Positions 34,788 to 46,452 of a DNA stretch of 64,000 nt are shown in pieces (within the stretch, counting starts at the first letter, position 1; each line of letters begins with the position of its first letter). The translations under genes and the position numbers were made by a program. The stretch comes from Neonectria sp. B-13 (taxonomy: Eukaryota > Ascomycota > Sordariomycetes > Hypocreales > Nectriaceae). The notes under the pieces are model-generated. The model ran no database searches. It saw only the letters and a list, made by a program, of their open reading frames with translations, and was not told where the DNA came from. The DNA lies in assembly GCA_002682825.1 (NCBI GenBank), contig NOKP01000019.1, forward strand, positions 558,001 to 622,000, written 5' to 3'.

Positions 34788-36439
34788 ATGTTACCGATAA
34801 ACCTCATCATCTCCCCATGGGTCGCGTTACTTGGGCCCGTCTTTTGCATCTTATATTATCTCGTTCCTTACGTTTGGACTTATCGGTCTTTGCGGGCTAT
34901 ACCTGGGCCATTTACCGCAAAGCTCACAAACTTCTGGCTGCTGTATGCTTGTCGAGCCGGCAAGCGTTACCAATACGTTGATGAAGCACACAAGCGATAT
35001 GGCCCCGTTGTCCGAATCCAGCCGAATCATGTCAGCATCGCAGATGAAGAGGCAATTCAGGCGATATACGGTCATGGCAATGGTCTATTGAAGACGTGGG
35101 TTCTGCTGATAACGCTGTATACTCGCCTTGTTCTGACGAGTTCCCAGGTCTTGGTACGATGCCTCTCTGATTACAACTCGGAGCATCTTTACCTCCAGGG
35201 ACCGTGCCGAACACTCCCGAAAGAGAAAGGTGATTTCTCACAGCTTCGCTCCACAAGCGATGCGCAACTTTGAGCCCTTCATCCATTCTTGGCTTGAGGT
35301 CTTTATCAAGAAGTGGGACGACATTGCCGAGAAGGAGGCCGAAGATGATGGATACGCAAATGTTGAAGGCCGCGTGTGGCTGAAGTGAGTTAACAAATGA
35401 ATGCCCTATTCTTTGCGGATAGGTCTTATTGACATTTCTCTGTAGCTATCTGGTTCTCGACATCATTGGGGATCTTGCCTTCGGTGCCCCATTCGGTGTC
35501 CTTGAGTCTGCTTCGGAGAACGTCCAAGTACGAACTAAGGACACAACCATCTCTCTGCCCGTCATCACCAGCCTCACCACCAGAAGCGAAATTGCCGCAA
35601 CGGTGGGAACTCTACCAGAGCTTCGACCGTACTTGAGATGGATTCCAGATCCCTTCTTCCATGCGGGTCTCACTGGCATGAACAATCTGCGTAGCTTGGG
35701 AACTGCGCGTGTTCGGGATAGACTGGAGAACCCGCCATCTGCAGATCGCCGCAAGGACTTACTAGAGCGCTTGCGAGAGGGAAAAGATGACAAAGGAGAG
35801 CCCTTTAGTATGGGAGAACTGACGGCTGAAGCTCTGACCGTCTTGATCGCAGGCACGGATACCACTAGCAGCACCTTTGCTGCGTTGATGTACCATGTTG
35901 TCAGAACGCCTGGTGTTCTTCAAAAGCTGCAGGCGGAACTGGACTCAGCCGTGCCTGCAGACACTGAAATACCCTCCTTTGAGATGGTCAAGACACTGCC
36001 GTATCTCGGAGCTGTTGTCAATGAGTCTCTGCGTCATCACTCTTCTATCAGTCTCGGTCTTCCCCGCGAGATTCCCCAAGGCTCTCCGGGCCTTCAACTG
36101 AAGGGGAAGTACTACCCACCAGGCACCGTTCTCAGCGTCCCCATCTATACCGTGCACCACCTGCAAGATGTCTGGGGCCCTGATGCACAAGAGTTCAAGC
36201 CTGAGAGATGGGAAGATGTGACGCCCCGACAGAAGAAGGCATTCATCCCCTTCAGCTACGGACCCCGGGCCTGCCTTGGACGTAACCTTGCCGAAATGGA
36301 GCTGAGACTCATCACGGCCACGTGGGCGCGGCGATACGATTTCGTCTTGAGAAAGGACGAGATGGAGGTCGTTGAAGGACTGGCTAGGAAGCCAATAGCT
36401 GTCAATGTAGCCCTGAAGAGGCGTGGAATTGCAGCTTGA
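34788..36439 (+). CDS. Cytochrome P450 (benzoate 4-monooxygenase/CYP53-like)
   Basis: Three exons, 34788-35095, 35148-35384 and 35446-36439, give 512 residues. An N-terminal membrane anchor ([21 protein letters not shown]) leads into the Pro-rich hinge AIPGPF. Then come [37 protein letters not shown] (helix C), the oxygen-binding I-helix [11 protein letters not shown], the K-helix ExxR in NESLRHH, PERWED and the haem loop [17 protein letters not shown] with Cys as thiolate ligand. The overall pattern resembles benzoate-para-hydroxylase-like P450s but subfamily is not certain. It is an ER-anchored monooxygenase. Its 3' end faces the zinc-cluster gene 70 bp away, and it is the likeliest hydroxylase of the cluster. 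Confidence 0.95.
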
Positions 36440-36509
36440 TTCGGTGAGCCAGGGGAGGATTTAGGGGTGCGTGCATAGCAAGTATTCTATTATCATGACA
36501 CTACAATCT

Positions 36510-37775
36510 CTACTTGAATGCTTCTAGTCTCGCAATTTTGCCTCTCAATAAATCCAAAGCCCCCGCTGCGTTCAGGTCATTTGCGCCATCGACATCGGAC
36601 CCTTTTAATGCCATCAACAGCGATTCCCCATGCTTACCGCCGAGCAGGCCTGTCGTAGACGTTTTCTCCTCATCTACCTCACCTGACACGCGACAGTCTC
36701 CAGGCAGCCCCAATGCAGCTTCTATGGGCTTCATCTTGAGCTGCATAAGCTGTGCAAACAACTGACCGACTAGATTCGTCGGCCTGGGAATCGAAAAGCC
36801 GCCCAAAAAAACAGATGGAGCGGAATGAAGAATGAAATCGCGCACCAAGAGGTTATTCGATACTTGGTCTAGGACATGGGAAAAGATGCAATCGTAGATG
36901 AAAATGAGCAGCAAGTAGCAGGACATGGCTGTCAGCGAGTGAGAGACGTTCATTCCTTGACAAGAGCCCGGTGCTGCTGTTGCCGCTCCGTTGGTGGGAA
37001 GACTCTTGAAGGTGTTGAGGACATACTCAAGCTCGGCGATGATGTTGAAGGTACTGATGAGAGGGTTGAACTCTCGTCCTTGTCTGCCTGTCGCCCTGTG
37101 GCATCCGTTGCTGCAAGGGCCGCTATCCAACTTCATTACGCTCGGGATATCCCACGACAGTGATTTGAGCATGAAGAGCTCTTTTGAGAGTTTCTGGTGG
37201 AGACTCGATAGCTGAAACCCCGGATCGGCGTTTTGTTCCAGCATGTGGAAAGATTGGCAGCGGCTTACCCCAGAGGCACATGACTCGTCGAGTGACGCGT
37301 CCCATGCCGTGGAGAAGTCGGTAGTCGGCTCTAGATTGTTGAACATGGACTCGGGAAACTCGTAATCGTTGATTGATGAGAGCAAGCTAGTGGGGTCGAT
37401 GTTGTTGTTGGTGTTGTTGTTGTTGTTGTTGTTATTGTTATTGTTGTTGTCAAGAGAAAAGTCGAATTGACCATCGAATGCATCTTCAAACGCTGCGATT
37501 GACGTAGCACTTGGATCGAATGGAACATCGAGCGGCTCCGACGCCTCCGGGCTCCGATCGTGGTCGTGGTCGTGGTCGTCTCGAGTGACATTGTTTGCTC
37601 GCCCAGCAGGACGCCCTGGAGTTTTCCGCAGGCCGACGATGCACTCTTCCTGAGCCTGCACACACCGAGGACAAGGCTCGGACGCCGTCTCGGTCCGGCG
37701 GTTGCATTTCAGCTTCTGGGTTCGGCAGCGCTCGCAGGCGAGCCGTCTCTTGGACATTTGAGGCGGTGATGGCAT
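36510..37775 (-). CDS. Zn2Cys6 transcription factor
   Basis: Single exon, 421 residues. The zinc cluster is complete: RRLACERCRTQKLKCNR then PCPRCVQAQEEC, giving C-x2-C-x6-C...C-x2-C-x6-C, followed by a GRPAGR basic linker. An acidic Asp/Phe-rich region contains a run of 12 Asn plus further Asn, encoded by a trinucleotide repeat (37400-37450), and resembles an activation domain. The C-terminal half (LTAMSCYLLLIFIYDCIFSHVLDQV, then LLVRDFILHS) is like the regulatory region of AflR-type cluster regulators. It sits between the P450 and the oxygenase gene and is the natural candidate for the local regulator. It would act in the nucleus. Confidence 0.9.
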   Translation of the reverse strand: MPSPPQMSKRRLACERCRTQKLKCNRRTETASEPCPRCVQAQEECIVGLRKTPGRPAGRANNVTRDDHDHDHDRSPEASEPLDVPFDPSATSIAAFEDAFDGQFDFSLDNNNNNNNNNNNNTNNNIDPTSLLSSINDYEFPESMFNNLEPTTDFSTAWDASLDESCASGVSRCQSFHMLEQNADPGFQLSSLHQKLSKELFMLKSLSWDIPSVMKLDSGPCSNGCHRATGRQGREFNPLISTFNIIAELEYVLNTFKSLPTNGAATAAPGSCQGMNVSHSLTAMSCYLLLIFIYDCIFSHVLDQVSNNLLVRDFILHSAPSVFLGGFSIPRPTNLVGQLFAQLMQLKMKPIEAALGLPGDCRVSGEVDEEKTSTTGLLGGKHGESLLMALKGSDVDGANDLNAAGALDLLRGKIARLEAFK

Positions 37776-39249
37776 GGGTAGCGTGGGTTGCTGATCTAAT
37801 CAGACGATAATAGTTGGCTGTTACTACTATCTTGGGGGACGATTGGACGTATGACAAATGAGGAGATAGGCAGTTGGTCGCAAGCCGATAGATCATGTTA
37901 CACATGCCAGCCATCCTCTTATATGGCAACCAACATTCAGATAGCCAAGAATTCTGCTTTCGATAATGACTCGGTCACGGCTGCATTATACCACCAGCGC
38001 AACTAAAGTTCACACATGCATTGCAGCGTAACACCGACCGGGAACATACAATTGCGTGCTTATTTCAGTTCGCCTCGCCACCCTATCAACTCTCAACCAG
38101 TTACAGCATGGGCCTTGATATGCCGTGGCATTCCCTCAGGAGAGAACTTTTGGTGTGAATTCTGAGAGTCTTACAATTTGTGGGATGCATGGTGTTATTA
38201 AATTGATCGGCGGCGGCCCCGTTTTAAACCCCGAGTCATGCACTGTATCACTGCTCAGAAGAGAATGTGATGAATCGTACTGGTAACGCCGGGCTTTTTT
38301 CTCCCGCCTTGTAGTCTATCTTTATTTCCTACAACTTGTCCAATGCGCCCGGATCCCCAAGGCCGATATAGAGCTGTTGACTGAAGTCTGAAAATAATAA
38401 TGAACTATGTTGCCTATCCGCCCACCGCGCGAATGAACAAAATATAGTACGCCCGGGGGGATACGGCTCATAGGGCCCGCACGCTAGCTCCCCCTGCCTT
38501 GTCTTCCAAAAGTTCAACTGATGTTTTGCCTCTTCTGCTCACATTCATTCATCTAGCCTAGCTTCTCCATAAAAAGAACGAGAACCAATACATTAGGCTG
38601 TTTGATGTTTTTGCGGTTCACAGTGGGAAGATGGAGACGCTAGGGGGCGAGGGTTAACAGGTAGTCCGAGCATGCCGTCCGGGAGGCTCCCGCTATGCAT
38701 GCAAGCAACGGGGAGAACCCTAGCGACTAAACACGGGAAAGCTATACCGAATGGATAGTTGTTGGTGACAATCGCAGTCGATGAATTGATACGCCACTCC
38801 GGCTACGTCCGGATGAACAGGGGTCTGATACACGCATCCTGCACCCTGCTAACAATGCTCCGTCCGTAGTAGACAAGATCGTCATTAGCGTTCGGGTAGA
38901 TGTAGTGGGACTGCTAGAACCCTCGTATGCCCCTGCGGCAAGTCACAAACGGACGAACGTCCCTTGCGGGACCAGCAACCCTAATAGCGTGACACACACC
39001 CCATTATGTTAGCGGAGGTATCACGGGTGTGTGTCCGGATATCCTATAGGTAGACAATCGTCTTCTTGGCATACAGTTTCCACTCTCCCCTCACTCTTCA
39101 ACTCTGCATTTACATTGAACTGACACCTGGTCGTGCATGGGGTCGCGTAGTATCAGGAACGGATTGGACTTTTTTTAATTGGCTAACAACATTGAACTTT
39201 TCTAGTTACCAATCTCTCCTCTTGCTGTCTCGGGCCGATCCCGAAAGCC
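37776..39249. other. 1.5-kb gene-free region
   Basis: Between the zinc-cluster gene and the oxygenase gene. The left part must carry the regulator's promoter. No convincing coding frame, RNA gene or repeat array is seen. Confidence 0.5.
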
Positions 39250-40350
39250 CTAAAATGTTGCCTGCAGTTCCTGTGCCATGCCTCCAGAGAGCGTCGTCTG
39301 CTGCCTCTGGATCGCGTGAGGCAACTCGTACATCTCATACTTCTTCTTGTACCACTTCCTAGCACTCGAATCGTCCTCGTCGCTGTCCTTGAACTCGGTG
39401 GAATCCGACGCCCGAAGGAAATACGAAATGGAGTAGCGATCCTCGTGCTGGATGCCTCCCAAGGGCAGAACGCGGTGGAGGGCCGACTTGAAGCGCTTGT
39501 TGGAAAGGAAGCGCAATGTGTCGCCGACGTTGACGATGGCATGTCCCGGCCGGGGCTCGACGTACTCCCAGGTTCCGTCGGCAGGCGAGAAGACCTGAAG
39601 TCCCCACTGCGGCGCGTGCAGAATCGTCAGAGTACCAATGTCGGTATGCATATTCTGTCCGACCTGGCTCGGATCTTGGGCTTGTGGCGGGTAGTGAAGG
39701 AAATACAGGGTGCTCTTGGAGCGGCAGTCATCACGGTGGTGCGACTCGAGACGGGCATCTCCCTTGAGACCCAGTCCGTCAGAGATGCAGTCCAGAAGGA
39801 GCTTGGAGATGAAGTGGCAAGCTGCGGTGAACTGGTCAAAGAGAAGCTGGTTCTCTTGCACGACCTGAGGGAGTGCCCATCGGCCGTCTAGTTCAAACTT
39901 GCCAATCTACTTTGTTGTTAGCAAATTGCCTCCTCGCACTCAGTTTTATGGAATGACATACTTTCAGAGCCTCGAAGCCGTCCTTCAGCGACTCAACTGC
40001 CCCAGATTGATTTCCAATAGCCTTGAAACTGTTTTCCAAGTTAGTCAAAGGCGCCAAAACCGAGGGTGCAAAGCTCACCCATGTGCGAGGGAAACCGTGG
40101 CAGTCTTCAGCTTGACCTCGGCGGGTTGCGCAAACCACTTCTTGGTTACGCCGTCAATCTCAAACAAGTCTTTCCAGAACTTTTCGGAGCCTGCGCTCTT
40201 CAGATCGAGGTAGAAAAACCCGTGCTTCTCGCAAGCCTCGACAAGTTTCTGCAGCTCTGCCTCGCTCTTGTCAAAAAGATCCGCGAACTGGATCGTGGTG
40301 AGGTCCGCAGTGCGGACATCTTTGTATTCCTCAGGACGACTAGACACCAT
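39250..40350 (-). CDS. 2-oxoglutarate/Fe(II)-dependent oxygenase (IPNS-like)
   Basis: Three exons, 40350-40079, 40028-39962 and 39906-39250, joined over 50- and 55-bp introns, give 331 residues. The start MVSSRPEEYKDVRTADL was preferred to an in-frame ATG 48 codons upstream because it abuts the family's N-terminal strand. DIOX_N features are EACEKHGFFYLDL and WFAQPAEVK. The catalytic core shows MHTDIGTLTILH (HxD of the iron facial triad), then ALHRVLPLGG supplying the distal His, and DRYSISYFLR, whose R-x-S binds 2-oxoglutarate. This is the isopenicillin-N-synthase/plant-type DIOX superfamily, often found in fungal metabolite clusters for hydroxylation, desaturation or ring closure. Confidence 0.94.
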
Positions 40351-41236
40351 TTTGTTGGTAGGCGGAGAGTAGTGGGCGGTGGTGGGAAAAGAGTATTGTA
40401 AGCCGATGTGATGAATGATGCTGTGAATGGTTTCCAAATCCCAATTCCACTGATCAGTGAGCGCCTTTATATTATTCAACGAGACGCTTTTCATGTTGTC
40501 CGAATGGCTCTACATCCTTGCATAATAGTTTCACCCTTGCCGGTGGAATAACCGCGCGTCGGTCTAACACCGATACTAAGTGGTTGCGGTAAACTCTCCG
40601 ATCCGACTACTTCAGCCGATCATTGAGTTGAGCGTAGAATGTAAACTATGTGGCATTCGGACATACATGAAACGTAAGCGAGCAAGAACCACCGAACATC
40701 AACCCTTGTTACCATGACAAGTTAGCCCTCGCTACTCGGAAGATATCTTCAATTTTTGTGACATCCCGAAAACCAGGATTGAGTCTAGTAACCATTGGAT
40801 TTCGTTGAAACAACCGTCCTTAGCTCGGAGAGATGCGCGTCAGGATGATGACGTCGGTTATATCGCCCGGAATAGGTACTAGCCGAGTTCAACATGTGCT
40901 TGATCTTTGCAATGTTGTTGGGCCATTTCCCTCCGCGATGGTGTGATCAACAAACCAGAACGGATTATGAGCTCTACGCTATGTTTGGAAGAATCTTTGA
41001 TGGACAATTGGAGCCGTTTAACCTTTGATGAATTCCCTTGCCTAGATAGCTTTGCATGGATCTTAGATCTAGTGCCTTATCATCTCACAGCGCAAGACGA
41101 ACAGGCGATTACACTTATTGAAGAAGTAGCTTCCAGTTTCGTTAGACATTAAGTGCATCCTGGAGGGTTCCTCTGAGACTAGCATGCTGTGGCATTGCAG
41201 CTATTGAAGTCTTTTAGCGAGTTAAACAAATATCTC
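40351..41236. other. Intergenic region, 0.9 kb
   Basis: It lies upstream of the oxygenase and downstream of the minus-strand acetyltransferase. An 81-codon open frame at 40907-41152 (+) has no recognisable features. Nothing else is supported. Confidence 0.45.
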
Positions 41237-41812
41237 TTAGTGCTGCGCTCCAGGCCCTTCTACCATAGCAATGGAGACCTCCTTCATCCCACCAAATTCC
41301 TTGTGATCTTTCATGGACAAGCTTTTATTGAAGAGATGCATCTTGTCGGTTGTCAAGAGCATCACGCGTCGGAGATGGGGCCAACTCCGCAACTCATCGT
41401 TTAGGATGCCGAGCGCCCAACCACCAAGACCCTTGCCCTGATGACTTTCTAGAATGTACACATCCGTCAGATAGGCGAATGTCACTTTGTCAGTAATCGC
41501 TCGCACCAAGCCGACTTGCTCAAGAGGGTGGCGCGTTTGGACTATAAGAGACTGTTAGACATGCAAATTCTAAGATCAACTAATCTACACACCGGAAGAT
41601 GGCTTGGCTTCATCAAAAGCCACTGGCGAGTGCCTGTGGTAGATACCAAGGCAAAGTGAGTTTTTCACTGCGTTGCGAAGTGCGTCCTCGGGCAGCTCTC
41701 CTGCCCACCAAACAGCATCTGAGCCCAACGCTTTGTTGATGGCATTGATTTGAAGCAGTGAAGGGTCTGCTGAGATGAGATAATCGCCACGCAGCCAGTT
41801 ATTTGCTGTCAT
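41237..41812 (-). CDS. GNAT-family N-acetyltransferase (cluster member)
   Basis: Two exons, 41812-41593 and 41541-41237, across a 51-bp intron (GTGTGT...TATAG) give 174 residues starting MTANNWLRGDYLISADPSLL. GNAT landmarks are VGLVRAITDKVTFAYLTDVY (strands 3-4) and ESHQGKGLGGWALGILNDEL, the Q-x-x-G-x-G acetyl-CoA loop, then RVMLLTTDKMHLFNK. The small single-domain architecture matches fungal acetyltransferases acting on small amines. It lies 500 bp from, and divergent to, the PLP decarboxylase gene, a pairing that suggests acetylation of the decarboxylation product; this pairing is inference. Confidence 0.9.
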
Positions 41813-42311
41813 TGTAACTAGCAGCCAATGTTGTAGAAGATAGACGATGAGGAGAACTGATGATGATGGATTCTAGGGTCGCTATCTTAGAGAGCAATGT
41901 CTAAAAGGGGCTCTGATGGAGTCTTGATCACGTCAACGGGGTAGCATCTCGGGATGGTGGGGAAGGAAGCATCGGAATATCGGCCATTGACAAGTGTCCG
42001 AAAGTGGAGCGCTCCAAGTGTCGATACATTCAGCCGTTCCTCTCGGAAGAAAGCCTCTCGGAAGAAAGGAAGTGACAGCTCGGACCCGGAAAGATAGGTC
42101 GACGACACGCGTATACCTTGGGGAAAATCAATCGGAAAGGGTACAGAAAATGTTCCCCGATGTAGTGTCCCCGCAGAATGATGATTGAGAGACGCGTAGC
42201 TACTGTGGAAGCAACACCGAATTAGTAGAATTGTCGCATATATGAGGCATCTCTCGCATCAAATGGCATATTGTAACAACCACAATTACCCAAAGCTTGT
42301 GAGATAACAAG
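41813..42311. promoter_or_regulatory. Divergent promoter between acetyltransferase and decarboxylase
   Basis: A 500-bp head-to-head promoter suggesting co-regulation. It contains a tandem pair of a 15-bp phrase (cctctcggaagaaag, near 42040-42070) and otherwise ordinary sequence. Confidence 0.5.
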
Positions 42312-43944
42312 ATGACGGAACCTAACGCTAGAAATGACACAACTGGAACTGTCTCATCGAGAGAGCAGCAAACCGCGGAAGTAAGCATAAACTTTATATC
42401 AATCTTCAACATGGTTACAATAAGCTAACAACCTCGTTTAGCTTGTGCGGCTCGTGGAGACGGTAACTTCGTCCAAACTCTTTGTTGCGGAAGGGGCCTC
42501 AGAGCCCAATGACCAGGACCGACCACACTCATCTGATGAGGAGCTCGTGTCGCGTTTCCTAGGCGATCTGCCAGACGAAGGTCTGGGCTCAAACGGTTTT
42601 GGCGCGGCAATCTCGGTGCTCAGTCAGCATTCGGTGAACAACTCGTCACCGGGCTTCCTGGGCAAGCTAGTATCTGCCCCTTCGCCGCCAGGAATTGCCT
42701 CGGACCTGTTCTTGTCCACTATCAACAATAACGGCCATGTTTGGCGGGCGTCTCCTGCCTTGTCAGCCGTGGAGAAACATGTGAGCGTCAAGTTGGCCAG
42801 ACTGTTTGGTCTCCAAGGCCCACATGCTGGAGGTGTCACAGTTCCGGGAGGAGCTGCGGGCGCTATGCTGGCGATGCTTGTTGCTCGCAATATCCTGTCC
42901 CCCGAGTCCAAGGAGCAGGGTGTGGATTCATCGAGAAAATACGCCGTCTTTGTCTCCGACTCTGCTCATTACTCGGTGTCGAACGCAGCTCAGATTGTGG
43001 GATTAGGCAATGACTCCATTGTTCGTGTTCCAACGCTAGATGACGGAACCATGGATACCCAACAACTTGAAGCCTCGATCGAAGCAGCTATACAGAGAGG
43101 AATGAGGCCACTGTTCATCAATGCCACTGCTGGAAACACTGTCAACGGCGCTTTTGACGCCGTTGATAAGATAGGCGCCATTGCCCGCAAGGTCAACGCG
43201 TGGTTTCATGTTGATGCCTGCTGGGGCGGAGCTGCTGTCTTTTCCGAGAAGCTGAAGCATCGGATCAAAGGTTGCGAGTTGGCCGACAGCATAGCCTTCA
43301 ATCCCCATAAGATGCTGGGCGTGCCTCTTGTTTGCGCCTTCCTATTGGCGGGCGATTTGCGCACCTTTTGGCTGGCAAACAAACTCAGTGCCGGGTATCT
43401 GTTCCACGACGTCAATAACACGACGTCTGACAAGTCGACGGAGAAATTCAATGGGAATTGGAGAGGGTCGAAGCTCTTGGACGATGCTCCCGAGGTAGCT
43501 AACATCCGTGATCTAGCGTCGCTGACGGTACAATGCTCGCGCCGGTCGGACGCCACCAAGATGTTGCTTCACTGGATATACTACGGGACGAGAGAGATTG
43601 GAAATCAGATCGAGCAGGCAGTGGACGCTGCCCAGCATCTGGCCAACCTTGTCCAGTTCCACCCGCAACTCGAGCTGGTCGGGGACCCTGCCAAAGTCTT
43701 CGCCCAAGTCTGCTTCTACTGGGGACCAAATGCAAGCTCCGCAAGTAGTGCCGTCAACACCCGGAACACGCACCGGCTCTACGAACGCCTGACCGAACAG
43801 GGATGGAAGATTGACTACGCCCCGGACAAGATCAAGGGGGAATTCATCCGCGTCGCCTGCAATCGGCTTTCGACGCGGCGAGGAGTGGAATCTCTAATTT
43901 CCAAGTTAGTTGAAGCGGGGAATTTGTTGATAGACTACGCGTAA
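42312..43944 (+). CDS. Group II PLP-dependent amino acid decarboxylase
   Basis: Two exons, 42312-42380 and 42442-43944, give 523 residues. Fold-type I features appear in order: PSPPGIASDLFLSTINNNGHVW, ALSAVEKHVSVKLARLFG, the PLP-phosphate loop VPGGAAGAMLAMLVAR, VSDSAHYSVSNAAQ with the ring-stacking His, INATAGNTVNGAFD, HVDACWGGAA with the PLP-N1 Asp, and the Schiff-base Lys in NPHKMLGVPL. These are hallmarks of the glutamate/cysteine-sulfinate/aspartate decarboxylase group, which release CO2 to give GABA, hypotaurine or beta-alanine. Substrate choice cannot be read by eye. It probably supplies the amine or beta-amino acid building block of the local cluster. Confidence 0.95.
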
Positions 43945-44160
43945 CATGCACGCGCGTGGGGCATTCCAGTAATTGACCCCATTGCTCCGGAACTCTATCG
44001 GAGGATATCGAGTAATGTGCCGAAACTAGCTCCGACTTAGGAAGGCAGTGAACATGGGTCTGAAATGACTGGGGTAGAGTAATAAACAATATAAAATATA
44101 CTATGCCGTTCCGTTGCTTTTGTAGTGTCAATCTGATTGGGAAGAAGCAAATCTGAAGCC

Positions 44161-45654
44161 ATGTCGTCACGAATAGAGCACGGTACAAACATGATTGACT
44201 CGTCAGACAACGAGTCCTGGGGCATGACGATACCGCTAGAGTCCAAAGGCTCTGTAGGTCAAGGTGAAGAGCAAGGTGTTTTCATCGCGACCAGTCCCGA
44301 AACAACAAGAAGCATGGCAGAGAGTGTGGGACCACCACCCGATGGAGGCTGGCAAGCATGGCTGTGCGGTAAGACTGACTTTTATCAAGAATTTCTTAAT
44401 GTTGTCCTCTAACTAACTCCATGGTAGCGCTCTGTGGCCACTTTCTATTCATGAACACGTGGGGTTTCATCAACAGCTTCGGCGTCTTTCAGACGTACTA
44501 TACAACGTTCCTGGATCGCCCACCGTCAGATGTCTCGTGGATCGGCTCTATCCAAGTCTTTTTGAGTTTCTTCGTTGGTGCTTTCATAGGCCGATTTACA
44601 GACTGCGGCTTTCTGCGCCAAACCCTAATCTGTGGCACAGCCTTAGTGACCCTGGGAATCTTTACCGCCTCTGTATCGACACAATACTGGCAAATGGTTC
44701 TTTCTCAGGGCATATGCTGTGGCTTGGGTGGTGGCTGTCTTGTCACTCCAGCTGTTTCTGTCGTCTCAACGTACTTCGACAAGAAGCGATCGCTGGCCAT
44801 TGGGTTTGCCACCTGTGGTTCTGTCACGGGAGGACTTGTCTTCTCTTCCATGGGAAGACAGCTCATCCCTTCAGCTGGAGTCGGTTGGGCGTTGCGAGCC
44901 ATTGGCTTTGTGCAACTGGCCACCTTGCTGTTTGTCATTACTTTTATGAAGTCGCGACTGCCACCACGAAAGGCTGACAGGCTGGTCGAATGGGCTGCCT
45001 TTAAAGAGTCCGAGTATACATTTTTCACGGCCGGCATGTTCTTTGTAAGACCCCCAGAAGTCGGTGCTGCCTTACATTGCTGACAAGACTGGGTAGAATT
45101 TTTGGGCCGTTTTCTTTGGCTTCTACTACCTCGCTTCCTATAGTCGAGATGTCGTCGAACCATCATTTTCTTATCCAGAATCACTGAATCTACTTCTCAT
45201 ACTTAACGGTATTGGTGTTCTGGGCCGCATGATATTAAACCATTTTGCTGACACTGTGGGGCCCCTCAATCTGATGATCCCGGTCTGTCTGACAGCAGCG
45301 ATTGCTTTGTTTACATGGATTACGGTACATACACCCGGCGGATTGTATGCTTGGACAGTCACGTATGGCATTATTGCGGGTAGCATACTGAGCCTGTTTC
45401 CGGCTGGCCTGGCAAGTTTAACCACGGATCTCTCTAAGCGGGGAGCGCGCATGGGTATGAACTTTACTATTGTGAGCTTTGCTACACTGACGGGAAATCC
45501 GATTGCGGGCGCTATTATTACATCTAATGGCGGTGATTATATGGGTGCACAGCTGTTAATGGGCGTTAGCTTTCTGCTGGGAATGGGTTTCATTATTATG
45601 GCTAGACTTTGTCGACAGAGGAAGACACAGAGCAGTTGGTGGATTAAGATATAG
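44161..45654 (+). CDS. MFS transporter, monocarboxylate-transporter (MCT) type
   Basis: Three exons, 44161-44368, 44428-45044 and 45097-45654, give 460 residues. A ~60-residue hydrophilic N-terminus ends in PPPDGGWQAWLC, the family's entry to TM1; TM1 is ALCGHFLFMNTWGFINSFGVFQ. Other landmarks: WIGSIQVFLSFFVGAFIGRFTDCG, LGGGCLVTPAVSVVSTYFDKKRSLAIGFATCGSV in short blocks, and LGRMILNHFADTVGPLN opening the second half. The protein has 12 predicted membrane segments. Fungal MCT-type proteins near metabolite genes often export the product or import a precursor. It follows the decarboxylase on the same strand with a 216-bp gap. Confidence 0.94.
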
Positions 45655-46452
45655 ATGCCGATATAGATGCCAAGAACTTGTGGGGCTGGGGCATTGGCGC
45701 TGCCGGGTCATTCTAGGAAGCTTATCTTCCGAGAGATGAAGGATGGAAGCTTATATTGAGTGTACATTATCTTGACAATGGCTGAACTTAGTTATACCTT
45801 CGAAACGTGTACGTCTGTAAGATATCAATAATGCTATCATTGCTTTGATTATAACTGTAATGGTTTTAAGAATAGAATAAGCATAGCTAATAAATAGTTA
45901 AATATTAGGAAATATAGTAATCTTCTATTACCCTAGGATAATAATTTGAAGTCTAACCCTATAGTAAGGATAGTCATAATAATGCAGTCAATCATAGGGC
46001 TAATCCCATAGTAATCAGATTCCATAGTAATACTTAAGCTATGCTTGGATTTTGTATGAGCCTAGACTGCTGATTCTGGGAGAATCGGCTGTGAATAATA
46101 CCTAGGACTCCTCCTCCTTTCAGCTTGATCCAGCCATATTATCCTTAGTTATTGCAGCCGCCGGGTTCATGCGTCTAACACCACATAATGTTACATAACA
46201 GTTATCCAGAATGTCACAGCGGCCGAGGGCCGGCTGCACGCATTAAGTACTCCCATATGTAAGGCAGTAGCTAGGATTTCCAATTTCAAAGCAATTCAGC
46301 ATAACTGCATATGAATATGGGTCGTTTGAGCCATTCGGAAGGCACCAGGGTTTATTCTGTGGTGGAACGTCGCAGTAACCTTGCCACGCATCGGTGTCTT
46401 GGCCCCGGTCGGACCAATCTTAAATCACAATTAGTCAACTGCCATAGTTTTA
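45655..46452. other. AT-rich intergenic region
   Basis: About 800 bp. From ~45780 to 46060 it is very AT-rich, with several repeats of catagtaat-type phrases (for example near 45959, 46008 and 46023). No coding frame is supported; it looks like degenerate repeat DNA or a long terminator region. Confidence 0.45.
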
